Shown here piece by piece: positions 23,624 through 37,300 of a DNA stretch of 64,000 nt. This DNA comes from Centrapalus pauciflorus. Lineage: Eukaryota > Streptophyta > Magnoliopsida > Asterales > Asteraceae. Each line of letters starts with the position of its first letter. Position 1 is the first letter of the stretch. Under the pieces are notes generated by a model. That model searched no databases. It had not been told where the DNA came from and saw nothing but the letters and a program-made list of their open reading frames with translations. The stretch covers positions 62,001 to 126,000 of the forward strand of contig JAANYP010006658.1 in assembly GCA_020465985.1 (NCBI GenBank), written 5' to 3'. Made by a program: the position numbers and the translations under genes.

Positions 23624-25253
23624 GTAACACCCTCTTTTCGCACACAAATGCCACGTCCATATATAATCATAAGTGGCAGAATCGCATACATCTCATAGTA
23701 CACATGTCAGGGGATTAACTGAAATCACTGCTAATTAAATACAGAAGTCGTCACAACATGTCGCATGTCGGATACAGATACACATACACATCTGAAAGCT
23801 AGTTATCATACACATACTAATCAAATACAACAAGCTCTCAAAAGATGACATCAGCATGAAACAGTTATATACACGCACTGCTCTAATTCGAGCCGGCTCC
23901 TACTTCGGCAATCGCTGCGGCAGAGACCCCACTGTCTGATTGCCTGAGACCCATTAGACTCGAAAACGTAAGCTGGGAAGCTTGTGAGTATGCGAGGGTT
24001 ACACTCTGCAGATATATCACATAATATGCACAACACAAAGATATCTCAACACAAATACACAGAAGATCTCAGGACTCAATGCACATCTCATCTCAGGGGA
24101 CGCCGTTCCCCAGCTAACAGGCCGCACACAACATGGTTAGCTCACAATAGGAACAGGAGTGACTTGATGGTAAACAATTCTGTTTATATACAGTCTCACA
24201 CTTCATGACTAGTTAGGGACAGTCAGCCTGCGCGATCACATATCGCGGACACCTGCAGCACAAACACATATAACACGTATAGGGTAGATAGAATCATACC
24301 TGCGTGCCATATCTCTGTCTCATATACATATCACATCACATAATCGACTCATAAAAGTATACGCGCGTTTTGAAAGAACTCGAATACTCACCAATTACCC
24401 GAATCAGCGACAACCCAAAACTCTATCGTGGATCGGCACGCGGTTGACTCGAACCTGTAACTCAACGGTTCCCCAAATATTAACGCAAACCTAATGGATA
24501 GACAATATAACCCGAACTCAATTTTCATAAGCAAACTCGACCCAAACACAGCCCCAAACGAACTACCGGCGCCCAAAACTCCCACCGGACCAGCCGCCGC
24601 ATCGCGGCCCGCATCCAGGCACCGCGGTCGCGCCACGCTCGCACTGTCTTCTTTTTCCCTGCTCGTCGGACATGGCAGAACCAGGGGGTTCACATCCCCT
24701 AAACCCGATTTCAGCAACAAAATACATACTAACTCACATATAATTGACCCATAAACTTTCAGAAACTAAACCTCAACCTTACAACACACATATCTCAAAA
24801 TTAAGATACCAAATTAGGGGCTCTTACCTTTGGAAGCTCAAGAACACAAACAAGAAGGAAGAACACCAATCTTAGCAATCCAATTCAAGTCTTGGGGCTT
24901 GCTTTGCTGCTCCAGATTTCTCACATACACACACACAACACACTTTTTGTTTTTGGCAATGAGAGGAAAAAGGGAAAGCATTCAAAATGAAGGTCCGTAT
25001 ATATCCTTTCCATTTAAATCAAGTTTCGAACCTAACAAACCCGAACCCGATACCACATTTCACTATTAAAATAATTTTGACCCAAACCCGCGATCTCATA
25101 ATTAATAATAATCCACTAGTTAATAATCCGGCGACACGTATCACTCGGTCCCGACACGTATAATCCACGAAACGGTACCTTATTGGACCAACGCAATAAT
25201 ATGAATTTAAAGAGCCAGTAAATTAAATTCATGCTCAAATTCGGGATACAACA
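23624..25253 (-). repeat. 5' LTR of gypsy-3 (about 1.63 kb)
   Basis: On the minus strand it starts TGTTGTATCCC (25253) and ends near 23624 at GGGTGTTAC, followed by TATCAGAGC, a damaged primer binding site. A donor-like AAAG|GTAAGAG is at 24827 (minus) and an ACTCACAAG block is near 23981-23988. The left edge is approximate because the LTR/primer junction is mutated. Small ORFs on either strand here are not supported. Confidence 0.6.
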
Positions 25254-25805
25254 ATAACCATTTGAGTGAAATCATTTCAACTTCACCAATTAAATATGGT
25301 AACCATTCAAATCCATGAACGTTCTAATCGAAGTCATTCATCAATAAAATAATTAAGAGCTTTAAAAGATGAAATCCATTTCAACTTCATCAATTAGTTT
25401 TCAATAATCAAAGCAATTCAAAGTCCATGATATAAACTGATAATCATTTTTATGTAAAAATAATCTAAATAATTTAATTATCAAATTAAAATAAAATAAT
25501 AATAATATTGTTATTTATAAAATGATTTAATTTAAACAATAGATTTAATTATAAAAATTACATTGACAACCAATATTTAATAAATCTGTAGGTTTATATT
25601 ATTTATGAAATGAATTATCTTATACAAAAAAAAAATTTGATTACCTAATTTATTATGTATAGGACTCAACTTTCAAAAAAAATTGACTGATTACCAACAT
25701 TTAATAAATGTAGAGGTTTACATTATTTATTAAATGAATTAAATTATAAAAAAATAAAATTGATTAGCAACATTTATTATAGTAGAACTCAACTTTTATA
25801 GTATA
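25254..25805 (-). repeat. Helitron-type 5' segment A' (AT-rich, non-coding)
   Basis: This stretch is a close copy of 31140-31870: from about 25264 both run through the same words (GAGTGAA..ATTTCAACTTCACC, then CAATCAAAGCAATTCAAAG) and both end in RACTCAAYTTTATAGTATA. On the minus strand that end reads TATACTATAAAAG, a typical plant Helitron 5' start. It directly abuts the 3' terminus of the Helitron at 25806. No gene is seen. Confidence 0.5.
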
Positions 25806-28800
25806 CTAGTCATGTTGGCCCGTGCGATGAACCGGGCTAAATGATTTTTTAATTAATATATTATGTAAAGATTAGGGACATGTGATTGTTATGGTGTTAC
25901 TAAATTAAGTAAATAAATGATTTTTGTAGCTACTTCTTTTACTAAATAAATTAAATCAATGATGCAATATTAGACGTAATTTAAATGTTATAAAAGATTG
26001 CTACCTAATCGGTAACTCATGTTAGTTTTATGTTATCAACTAAAATAAACTAACTAATAAAATAATTTATTTGATCTAAGTAATTATCATTATAACTTAT
26101 ATAATGAATTTATTGTTATTGGACTCAATTTATCAAATTAAATTACAATAGAATAATTTATTTTGATTTGAACAAGTGATCATTATAGTTTATTATATGG
26201 AATTTATTAATATTCGGCTCCACTTATCAAATTAAATAAATTAAATAACAAAATAACATATTTTATTCTAAATTATTGAATATTGTAATTTATTATATGT
26301 AGTTAAATTACTATAAATATGAAATCGTTTATGCTCAAGACTGCCATTGATTCATGTGCATTTGATATTTATAAATTGGAAAAAATATGAGTCAAAAATA
26401 TCTGTGATTATTAAAAAATATTTTAGTATTGCGTTGGTAATAATATTATATAGTTGTATATATCCTAAAACAAAATCATGTCATACAAAAGTGAAATTTA
26501 ACACCCACTATACTTGTTGTGTTTTTTTTTTCCAACATCTTGCAAGTTTAAAATTTTATTTCTCAGAATAAAATAACATTGACTCGGAAAATACATGTTA
26601 ACATAAAAAATTCTCCATAATTCATTTTCTAAAACAACTGAAAATGACAAACACATATATGAAAGTGTGTAATTGATTGAAATGAATTAAAAAAACAATA
26701 ACAAATATACACATGAGAAGTAGATAAATGGTAGATAAATTTTGTAATGAAAAGATGGATGATATCGACCATGACTATGTCAATGTTTGTCCTACACTCA
26801 TGCTTCTTCATCATGCAATGATAAAAAAAATGTTAGAAACGTAAGAATATGATATTTTTTGAAATTAATCATGCATCAAAGATAAAAATAAACAATAATG
26901 TCAAATTTTATTACGATTTTAGAGTGCCTAGATACTATAGATAAAATGTAACAATCAATATGACATTTATGTGCAATAGGTTACGTTTGAAAATTATGAG
27001 AGAATTTCAAAAGAATTGAGCAATTAGTATGACATTTATGTGTAATTATAATGTGTACAACATAGGTTATATTTGAAAATTATGAGAGAATTTCAAAAAA
27101 AATTTAGCAATCAATGTCATTTATGTGTAATTATAATTTGTACATGATGCATATATTAGTTAATTGAACCTATTAAAATTCAAGATTTATGCATTAATGT
27201 ATTCTTTTCACATTTCATGAAATAAAAATATATTAATTTTAACTACAAATAATGCAATTAATGTTAAAGTTTTAAATTATATATATTTTAATTAAATTAT
27301 TTTTATATGTGATTTGATTAGTTATATGCTTTCGTAAAAACTCTTTAATTAAATATTTCATAAAGTTTATATATAACATGTAATTGTATAAGAAGTTTAT
27401 TTCAATACATTAATATAAATGAATATTAATAAGTTTTTACATTGAATCTATGTAACTATATTTTAATGATAAATAACAATTCTATTACATTATATTTATT
27501 TGAGTTCAAGTAATATTTATTTATATTAAACATGTTGTATCAAAGTTGAGTCCATTTTATAATAAAATTTATATATACCGAGTTATTTTATGAATAATCT
27601 TAAAATTATTGATTATATATTTTATTAGTTTAATTTGTTAATTAACTTGTTTTTTAATGGGTATTTAAGGAATTATATATTTTCATAAAGAGTTCTTTAA
27701 AAAATTAAAAATTATATCTTAACACTTTTCTACAATGTGTAACTATATTTAGAAAAAAAGTTATGTGTTAATTTAAATATATATTAGTTATATATAATAT
27801 ATTTAGTCATAAAATTCTAAATTATATATTTTGTTTGGATTAATTTGTTGATTAACTGGTTTTTAAAGGCTACTCAAGGAATAATATATTTTCATAAAAG
27901 TTTTTAAAAATTAGAAAAAAAAAATGTTTCTTAAAATTTAGGTACAACGTGTAAGTATTTTAAAATTTCTTATACATTAATTAAATACATGTTATTACAT
28001 GAGATTTATGCTACACGACTCAACTTATCAAACTAAATTAAAAATAAACTAATTTTTTAATCTAAATATATAATAATCATATTTTATTATATAGAATTAT
28101 CAATATACGACTCAACTTATCAAATTAAATAATATAATTATGTATTATATTTAAAAGATGATCATCGTAATATATTACATCGAATTAATTACTATAGACA
28201 TGAAATGATTACCATTATTATGCTTTTATAAAGATTAATATATTTGTTAGAAATTTTAAATATACAAAGAGTGATATTTCATTTTTTTTTCAATATACTA
28301 TTTGCAAATAAACTTCTTAGTCTCTTATCATTTAAAGGAGATATATGAATTATGTTTTTTGGTAAGATAATGCGGTTATTAAAGATATTCAATTTAAATA
28401 AATAAATTAAAATACAACACAATATTTTTTTTCCTCTTTGTTAACTTATTTAAATATAAATAATAAAAGATGCATCTTACATATTAATTTAATGAAATAA
28501 CGATTATTATATTCTTAGTATCTCATCTTATCTTTGTGGTGTTTTGAAATTAAATTAAATAAATAAATGATGTACATCATACGTAAATAAATGTTAGTTG
28601 ACACATGTTGCGATGTTACTAAATTAAATAAATAAATGTTTTCATGACTATTTTTTGGTATTAAACAAATTAAACCAGTGACTTAATATTAAATATTCCT
28701 ATGATCTACTCGATAACCCATGTTATTTTTTTGTATTAACTAATAAATTTAATTATTTTGATCTGAATAAATTATCAGTATAACTTATTACATAATATTT

Positions 28801-30800
28801 ATTGTTATATGACTAGACTTATCAAATGGAATTGAAATAAAATACACTATTATGATTTAAATAAATGTCATTGTAGTTCATTATATGGACTTTAGTAACA
28901 TATGTTGCAACTTATCAAATTAATTAAAGTAAATAATAAAATAATATATTTTGATATAAAATATGATCGTTGTAATTTATTATATTGAATTGGAATACTT
29001 TACACATAAAATCATTTATGGCATGAGTCTTTATTGAAATGGACCCAACTTATCAAATTAAATAAATTAAATAATAAATAATATAGTTTGATTTATTAAT
29101 GATCATTGTAATTATTTAAATGAAATCAAAATTCTTAGCATTGTCGTAAGATTTTCCATCCACCAAGCACTCACAAATTGTATGTAACATGAAATGATGG
29201 AAAAATGTGAATGAACAAATTTAACTTTGTTATTTATAGATAAATGATTGACATTAATTCATAATTTTGGTAAAATAAAAACATTTAATTGATAAGAAAT
29301 ATTAACCTTAGGATAGATGGAGAGTTTTTACTATTAAGGTAAAATTAATTAAATTTAAGCAATATTAAACCAATATTTAGTATCACATTAAAGCAATTCT
29401 TCAAGTTGGAAAAGATAGATAGTCTATTATTATTAACATATTTTTTTAAAAACTAAAACAATATTTAGTTTTGATTATATAAAGCAAATTGAATTAATTA
29501 TTAATTTTGAATATATACATTTGTTTTAATGTTTTGTTTAAAAAAAATCATAAGGTTAATCCGTTTCTAAAGTTATCAAACAAATATCACAATTATATAT
29601 TATACTATAAAAAATTAAAAATAGAAAACAAAAATACAACTATTATTAAAATATGGTTTTTGGTTTAGACTTACGTTTGTTATAAGATAGATTTAAAATA
29701 AAATAAACAATAAAACTATTACTAAAATATGATTTTCGGTTTAGACTTGCATTTATTATAATATTATGGTAATTATTGTAAGTTCTATGACATATATATT
29801 TAGAAGAAAACATTATTCTACTTTTATATTTTGATTTTCTTTCATCAAATAAGTTAAAACAAAAATAATTTTATAGTTTATGACAATTTTGGATGACATT
29901 TTAGGTTTTTTCCATAGTTTCATGAAAAATTTATCAACCTTAATTTCTCAGGTAACTATAAAATTTAACGCAACAGAAACTAAAATTTACAGTATTTATT
30001 CTAATAAACAAAATCTAAATTCCATGATAGTTAACGAAGATCAATTTAAAAGAAACATCACTTCTAATAATTGATAAATTAGGTATAAAAATGTAAGTTA
30101 ATCGTATGTGTTCACTTATTTACAGAATAAAAGTCAATATAAATTACCTCATCACCTTTCATATTTCTATGAAGTTCAGTTTTTAGGTCAACTTCTGTAA
30201 AAGCGTTCAACACTAAGAACATATGTCTCCATCACTAATTTAGTATTACTCAATCTTTTGTCGAAAACCATCAAACTGAAATACAAACACGACGATGAAG
30301 ATTGTTAATTTTCCACACAAAATGATGATCACACATTCTTTTCCGTTACAAAATTTACAGAATCACAAAAATATAAAAAATTAAACAGCTAAACAAAAAA
30401 TATGAATTCTTACTCTAAAGAGAGAGCGCAAAGGAAGATTGTGATAGTGTAGCTCGTATGGTCTCTTGTTTGTATGTATATTTCTTTGACAATTTTGTTT
30501 AGTTTTTTGGTTATAAAAATTTTGTCATTCAAAAAAATAGTAATTGAGGAAAATGGATTGTCATGTGATAGGAAATGAAGAGACTTGATTTCAATTAATT
30601 GATAATTAATTCAATTTAAAAAATGATAAGTAACGGTCATTTGTAATTTAAGAGTAGTAATGTAGACTTGTAAATATTTAATTTCATTTAATAAAAAATA
30701 ACTAAATAATTATTTATATTATTTATTAAAAATCAAAATTAAATCATTAATACTCATATTTATTACATGAGACTCAACTTTTATAGATATATAGATAAGA
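25806..30800 (-). mobile_element. Helitron-like element, non-autonomous, about 5.0 kb
   Basis: On the minus strand the element starts with TC at 30800 (TCTTATCTATATATC) after an A, and ends with CTAG at 25809-25806 before a T. This is the A|TC...CTRR|T arrangement of Helitrons. A GC hairpin (stem GCCCG/CGGGC, 25818-25837) stands 8 bases before CTAG. In an otherwise strongly AT-rich region that hairpin is conspicuous. I see no Rep/helicase coding sequence, so it would depend on another element for movement. The interior consists of degenerate AT-rich repeats. Whether the two ends belong to one insertion is an inference. Confidence 0.5.
26040..29110. repeat. Degenerate repeats of roughly 80-110 bp inside the Helitron-like element
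   Basis: A unit built of TTTGATYTAAATAA, GATCATTGTARTTTATTATAT, GAATTTATTAATAT and GACTCAACTTATCAAATTAA recurs at about 26040-26330, 28000-28200 and 28720-29110. The intervening sequence is AT-rich without genes. Confidence 0.6.
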
Positions 30801-31139
30801 TGTTACATTCATCATAGTTGTCGTAACTAAATTATAACAACATTAAGAAAAAGATGGATTCAATCTTTACCTGATACTCGTTTAGCCTTTATGTACATCC
30901 TTAATACATAACCATTGTCTTTTCATTTTATGTCATCAATTCTATAGGTTAGTATTGGTCGTCATTTTATTCTACATCAATTGTATGTATGTAATCATCG
31001 ACTTTTCATGTTTTTACACCAACTCTCAAAATTAGTATTGCTCCTCATTTTTCTATATCAATTGTACTTAGAGATAAGATGTGTTTTTATATACACGTCT
31101 TAGGTCATTTGAATAGATGAGAGTTAAACAATGATTTAA
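30801..31139. other. AT-rich intergenic stretch, nothing recognised
   Basis: No ORF of note or repeat end is visible between the Helitron 5' end and the A-type repeat. A diffuse direct repetition of TCATTTTNTNTACATCAATTGTA occurs at about 30965 and 31050. Confidence 0.4.
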
Positions 31140-31883
31140 TGTTAATAAATCATTAGAGTGAATCATTTCAACTTCACCAATTAAAGATGCTAACCGTTCA
31201 AATCCATAAACGTTCTAATGGAAGTCATTCATCAATAAAATAATTAAGAGCTTTAAAAGATGATAACCATTTCAACTTCATTAATTAATTTTCAATAATC
31301 AAAGCAATTCAAAGTCCATGATATAAACAGATAATCATTTTTATCTAAAAATAATCTAAAAATTTTAATTATCAAAATAAAATAAAATAAAATAATAATA
31401 TTATTTATAAAATGATTAAATTTAAACAATAGATTTAATTATCAAAATAACATTGATTACCGGTATTTAATAAATCTGTAGGTTTATATTTTTTTTTAAA
31501 ATAAATTATATTATACAAAAATAATATTGATTACCTAATTTATTAGGTATAGGACTCAACTTTCAAAAAATAAAATTTGATTGATTACCAACATTTAATA
31601 AGTGTAGAGGTTTATATTATTTATTAAATGAATTAAAGTATACAAAAATAAAAATTGATTAGCAACATTTATTACAGTATTATACCAAAATAAAATTGAT
31701 TACCTAATTTATTAGGTATAAGACTCAACTTTCAAAAAATACAATTTGATTGATTACCAACATTTAATAAGTGTAGAGGTTTATATTATTTATTAAATGA
31801 ATTAAAGTATACAAAAATAAAAATTGATTAGCAACATTTATTACAGTAGGACTCAATTTTATAGTATATAAGATAAGATAAGA
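31140..31883 (-). repeat. Helitron-type 5' segment A, with internal tandem duplication
   Basis: This is a second copy of the segment at 25254-25805. On the minus strand its 5' end reads TCTTATCTTATCTTATATA (from 31883, preceded by A), close to the start of the 5-kb Helitron. It contains a duplication of about 165 bp: 31520-31680 is repeated almost exactly at 31690-31857. No 3' terminus is identifiable, so it may be a truncated Helitron. Confidence 0.5.
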
Positions 31884-32011
31884 TTATAGATGCTAAGGAT
31901 AAAGAAGATCGGAAGAGATCATGATGTGAATGTTTTAAAAATAAATATTCCAATAATATACCTTTCTTAAGTCAAAAGTCCATGAGTTTGTTCATTTGAT
32001 ACCAAACTTTA

Positions 32012-32663
<652 letters not shown>

Positions 32664-32699
32664 ATCTTGAAAGGCAACTTTTTATGGTATTCAAAATAA

Positions 32700-32968
32700 G
32701 AGTTTATTTTGAAAAAAATCATTATGTTTTTGCATTTGTGTTTTCGTTGATCAATATTATTTTTATTTTTTTAGTTTTGTGAAATTTGATTATTAGAGCA
32801 CGATTATGATTGATAAACCAGATATTTTTAAAAACTAAAAATGGGTATCTAATATTCAAGTTTCACCAAACAAAAAGAAAAAACTGATGTAAGAACTTTT
32901 TTTAATAAAATAACATTTAGGGACGAAAACATAAAAAATATGTTGATTATTTTTTAATAATAAACATT
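32700..32968. mobile_element. Mutator-type MITE 1 (about 270 bp foldback)
   Basis: The sequence folds back on itself: the left arm GTTTATTTTGAAAAAAATC pairs imperfectly with the right arm ending TTTTTTAATAATAAAC. A 9-bp duplication TCAAAATAA flanks it (32691-32699 and 32969-32977), the size made by Mutator-like transposases. It lies 37 bp after the stop codon of the gene at 32148 and may form part of its 3' UTR or supply polyadenylation signals. Confidence 0.6.
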
Positions 32969-32983
32969 TCAAAATAATTATAC

Positions 32984-33285
32984 GGGTTTATTATGAGAAA
33001 TCCAACATGTTTTCACATTTTTTGTGTTATACGTCCCTTCGTGTTATTTTTTTCATAAAGAACCTCAAGTTATTGTTTTCTTTTGGTTTAGTAAAATTTG
33101 GACATTAGAACCCGGTTTTTTAGTTTTTAAAAACTCGGTTCACAAATTATAACCTGGTCTAATGTTCAAATTTCACTAAACCAATTAGAAAAAAATAACT
33201 TAAGATTTTTTATGGAAATAAATATCATGAAGGGACGAAAACGCAAAAAACGTGAAAACATGTTGGTTTTTTTCGTAATAAACCC
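32984..33285. mobile_element. Mutator-type MITE 2 (302 bp foldback)
   Basis: It starts GGGTTTATTATGAGAAATCC and ends with the inverse GGTTTTTTTCGTAATAAACCC, with good pairing over about 130 bp per arm (CATGTTTTCAC / GTGAAAACATG). The flanks are TAATTATAC (32975-32983) and TAATTATAT (33286-33294), a 9-bp duplication with one mismatch. It is a related copy of MITE 1 and sits 15 bp from it. Neither encodes a protein. Confidence 0.7.
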
Positions 33286-33476
33286 TAATTATATATTCAA
33301 CTCCTTTAAATAAATTGACATTCGGAAAGTATAATTAATGCAACTTGGTTTTTTTATAATTAACATTTCAAAATAATTATATAGTGATGTATGCTACTTG
33401 TATGTTGGGTTTTCCTTACAAATTAATGTTCGTTCCTTGATGCATATTTTGATTAATCTAGATAATTTATTGAATA

Positions 33477-34029
33477 TCTATATATATTAATAAAGTCAAA
33501 CAATTTTGTCACGTGTCACTTTTTTATGGAATCTTAAATTCATTTTTCTGCCTATTTTATTACCAAAATTTTTATTCTAATGTTAAGGAAAGTAAATAAT
33601 TAACTCTAATTATCTTTTATAAATTCTGTATGATATTTTATTTTCATATTAGTTAAAACATTTAATAAATCTATATATATAGTTAAAAAAAACTATAGAT
33701 CAACATTCTAATCCAGTTAGTAACATTCTAATCCAGTCATTTAATAAATCTATATATATAGTTAAAACATTTAATAAATCTATATATGTAGTCTAAACAT
33801 ATAGATCAACATTCTAATCCAGTCAGTAAAATTTTTATTTATCTGTAAATTATGTATTTTAGTTTCACAGTTTATATCGCCTAGATAGTTCATCTATTGA
33901 GTTTTAATAATAGCATTTAATTATTATAAATTTATAATTTTAATATAATAATATACTTTTATATGTATTTGTAAAAAATATTGTTTTATAAATAAATATA
34001 TTTCATGTAATACATGGACAAATATCTAG
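33477..34029 (+). mobile_element. Non-autonomous Helitron, 553 bp
   Basis: It begins TCTATATATATTAATAAAG after an A and ends ATATCTAG before a T. A short hairpin CATGTAATACATG (34004-34016) lies 9 bases before CTAG. The empty site is visible at 54001: TTGAATA joined directly to TTTTTAAATA, exactly the two flanks here. There is no ORF. Confidence 0.78.
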
Positions 34030-34750
34030 TTTTTAAATATTGGATATGGGTTTAGAAGGTATCCCTGTTTTTCTAGAGTAAATTACAAAAATGGTCCATA
34101 TTGTTTGTTTAAGATTATCAAAACAGTTTTTTTTGAACGGCTGGTGTGGTGGTTATCGCCTAGGCCCAATTGCCGACAGATCCCGGTTCGATCCCCACCA
34201 CAATCTCCTAGTTAGATTAAAATATCCATAATTAGATTAGTTCACCTGAAGGGAAAACCCTAAAATCCGCCTCAAGTGAGGATCGAACCCGGGTAACAAC
34301 CCTCCCCAAGCCCCTTATCAAAACAGTTTCTTAACGATTCAAAATTGCATTGATAGTCTCTCAAACCATTATTTGTTTTCATGAATGGTCCCTACTATTC
34401 TTAATTTTTTAAAAATGACCGAAGTATCCTTTCACTTTTAATCCCTTGATATAATAATTATTCATCTTGGTCCTAAGCTAACTTTTTGTATTTTATGTTT
34501 AATTATTTTATTTTAGACTTTATTAATTTTACTATTTTTTTTTGTATAATTAAACTTAGTTGATTAATTGATTATGATTTGATCAAATATAGTTAAAACT
34601 TAAATGTATTAATTCGTGATCTTAATTATATACTCTCTATATTTGTATATTCATTAAATTGTTTATTAGGATTAGGTTTTATATTGAAATTTATATTTTG
34701 ATTTTAACGAATGTAATTAGTCAAGAAAGATAATTGATGATAAAGTTAAT
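34030..34750 (+). repeat. Dispersed non-coding repeat R, copy 1 (carries Helitron and SINE insertions)
   Basis: From GGGTTTAGAAGGTATCCC through AGTAAATTACAAAAATGGTCC to AACGAATGTAATTAGTCAAGAAAGATAA it aligns with 54000-54523 over its full length, apart from the SINE. Copy 1 continues leftwards as TTGAATA at 33470-33476 beyond the Helitron. No terminal repeats or coding sequence are evident, so its own nature is unknown. Confidence 0.75.
34130..34314 (-). mobile_element. SINE-like retroposon (185 bp) with 15-bp target duplication
   Basis: A perfect 15-bp duplication TTATCAAAACAGTTT flanks it (34115-34129 and 34315-34329). On the minus strand it starts GGGGCTTGGGGAGGG, has a Pol III B-box-like GGGTTCGATCC about 25 bases in, and ends in a short A run (TTCAAAAAAAA). 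A second GGTTCGATCCCC lies in the opposite direction near the tail. The corresponding position in copy 2 of repeat R (about 54098) lacks the insert. The target duplication and A tail indicate LINE-type retroposition. Confidence 0.72.
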
Positions 34751-35834
<1,084 letters not shown>

Positions 35835-36150
35835 CTCGACCCGACCCTTGCCTAGCGTTGCGGTTTAATAGTCGGTAGCTCGTGTGTCCCAAATCTCATT
35901 TAGTAAAACACAATTCACAATAAAACTCAATAATACATGCATGATAATATGTCGGTAAAAACTCATAATAATTTCGTAAGAAAGCTCAGTAAAAGATCAT
36001 GCAAGTATTAATAAATAATCCTACATGTATCTAAGAAAAACATGCAAACTCACCTGACCCTGAAATCTCTCTCTTCAAGTCTCGGTTCCTTGCCCGTATC
36101 CCGACCCTATTTTAACTTGAGACCTTGGAAACACAAGGGAATAACATAAT
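35835..36150 (-). repeat. Probable LTR end fragment (LTR-5, 3' part)
   Basis: On the minus strand the sequence ends GGGTCGGGTCGAGAGTGTTAGA, resembling the end of the gypsy-3 LTR (GAGGGTGTTAC). With 38404-39054 it would form one minus-strand gypsy LTR that was split by the solo LTR at 36151. The U3 and clean termini are missing, so the assignment is tentative. Confidence 0.4.
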
Positions 36151-36954
36151 TGTAACATCCTAAGATTTAAATTGTTGTAATCGAGAATATTTAGTTTGAA
36201 TTTTGTTTTCAAAGTAATCAAGTTTGATTATTAATGAAAATGTATTCGGGAATTTTTAAGTTGGTTGCTATGATAAGTAATTAAAAAATTTAGAATTTGA
36301 AATTATTAATTAAGTATGATGAAATATAAGTGTTAGTGGTGATAAAATAAAGATTGAAACTTAATTTAAAGAAATCAGATCAGTGGAGGGACCACTTATG
36401 TCAATAACCGAAAGTGATGAATAAAAAGACACTTAAGTCATTCTTTTCTCCATTTGCAACTCTTCACTCTCAAAACACACGCAACTCTCTCAAAATCTCT
36501 GCTGGAATTTGAAATCTTGAAAGGAAATTTGTGGATTTAAGGCTGATATAACAAGAATCAAGTGGGATTTAAGGTAAGAAAGTAATTTTTAAGCTTGGGG
36601 TTTCATTTTGGAGAGTTAAATATGAAAATTCAGATTTAAATATGAGAAATTTTGGTTGCATGTATGTTATTATAGTTGGAAAACATCAATTAAAGTTCCT
36701 AGAAGGCTCAGAAACAAGAATCGTTCACTAATTTAACAAAAAAAGGTAAGAAATGTGAATTTTGTGAACTTTTGTGTTCTTGAGGTTTTTCTCATTTTTG
36801 GTTAAATCTAGAAGAAATTGGGTGTTATTGTTAAGTAAAATAGTCTATAAACACCCCATATATGTTAATATAACATTTGTATGGATTGCATGTGGTTAAA
36901 AATCGAATTTGGCAAATTTTTGATTAAAAACCCATAGCTGCGACTTGCACATCT

Positions 36955-37300
<346 letters not shown>

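Larger units (their letters stand above)
21103..25253 (-). mobile_element. Ty3/gypsy element gypsy-3, 5' LTR through reverse transcriptase
   Basis: On the minus strand this reads LTR (25253-23624), primer-site remnant, gag, protease and the first half of RT. It then stops at 21103 where LTR M is inserted after coding sequence TFMDLMT. The rest of pol is not in the window. It is a chromovirus of the same general type as gypsy-4 but clearly a different copy. Confidence 0.78.

Noticed and set aside
24494..25069. Plus-strand frames in the gypsy-3 LTR
   Set aside because: They lie in LTR sequence of a minus-strand element and show no domain.
29880..30074. 64-codon frame in the 5-kb Helitron-like element
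   Set aside because: Short, AT-driven codon use, no similarity to Rep/helicase or any family I know.
34150..34200. Possible tRNA gene (GGTTCGATCCCC B-box)
   Set aside because: No cloverleaf can be drawn. The 15-bp duplication, A tail and paralogous empty site show a SINE-like insertion.
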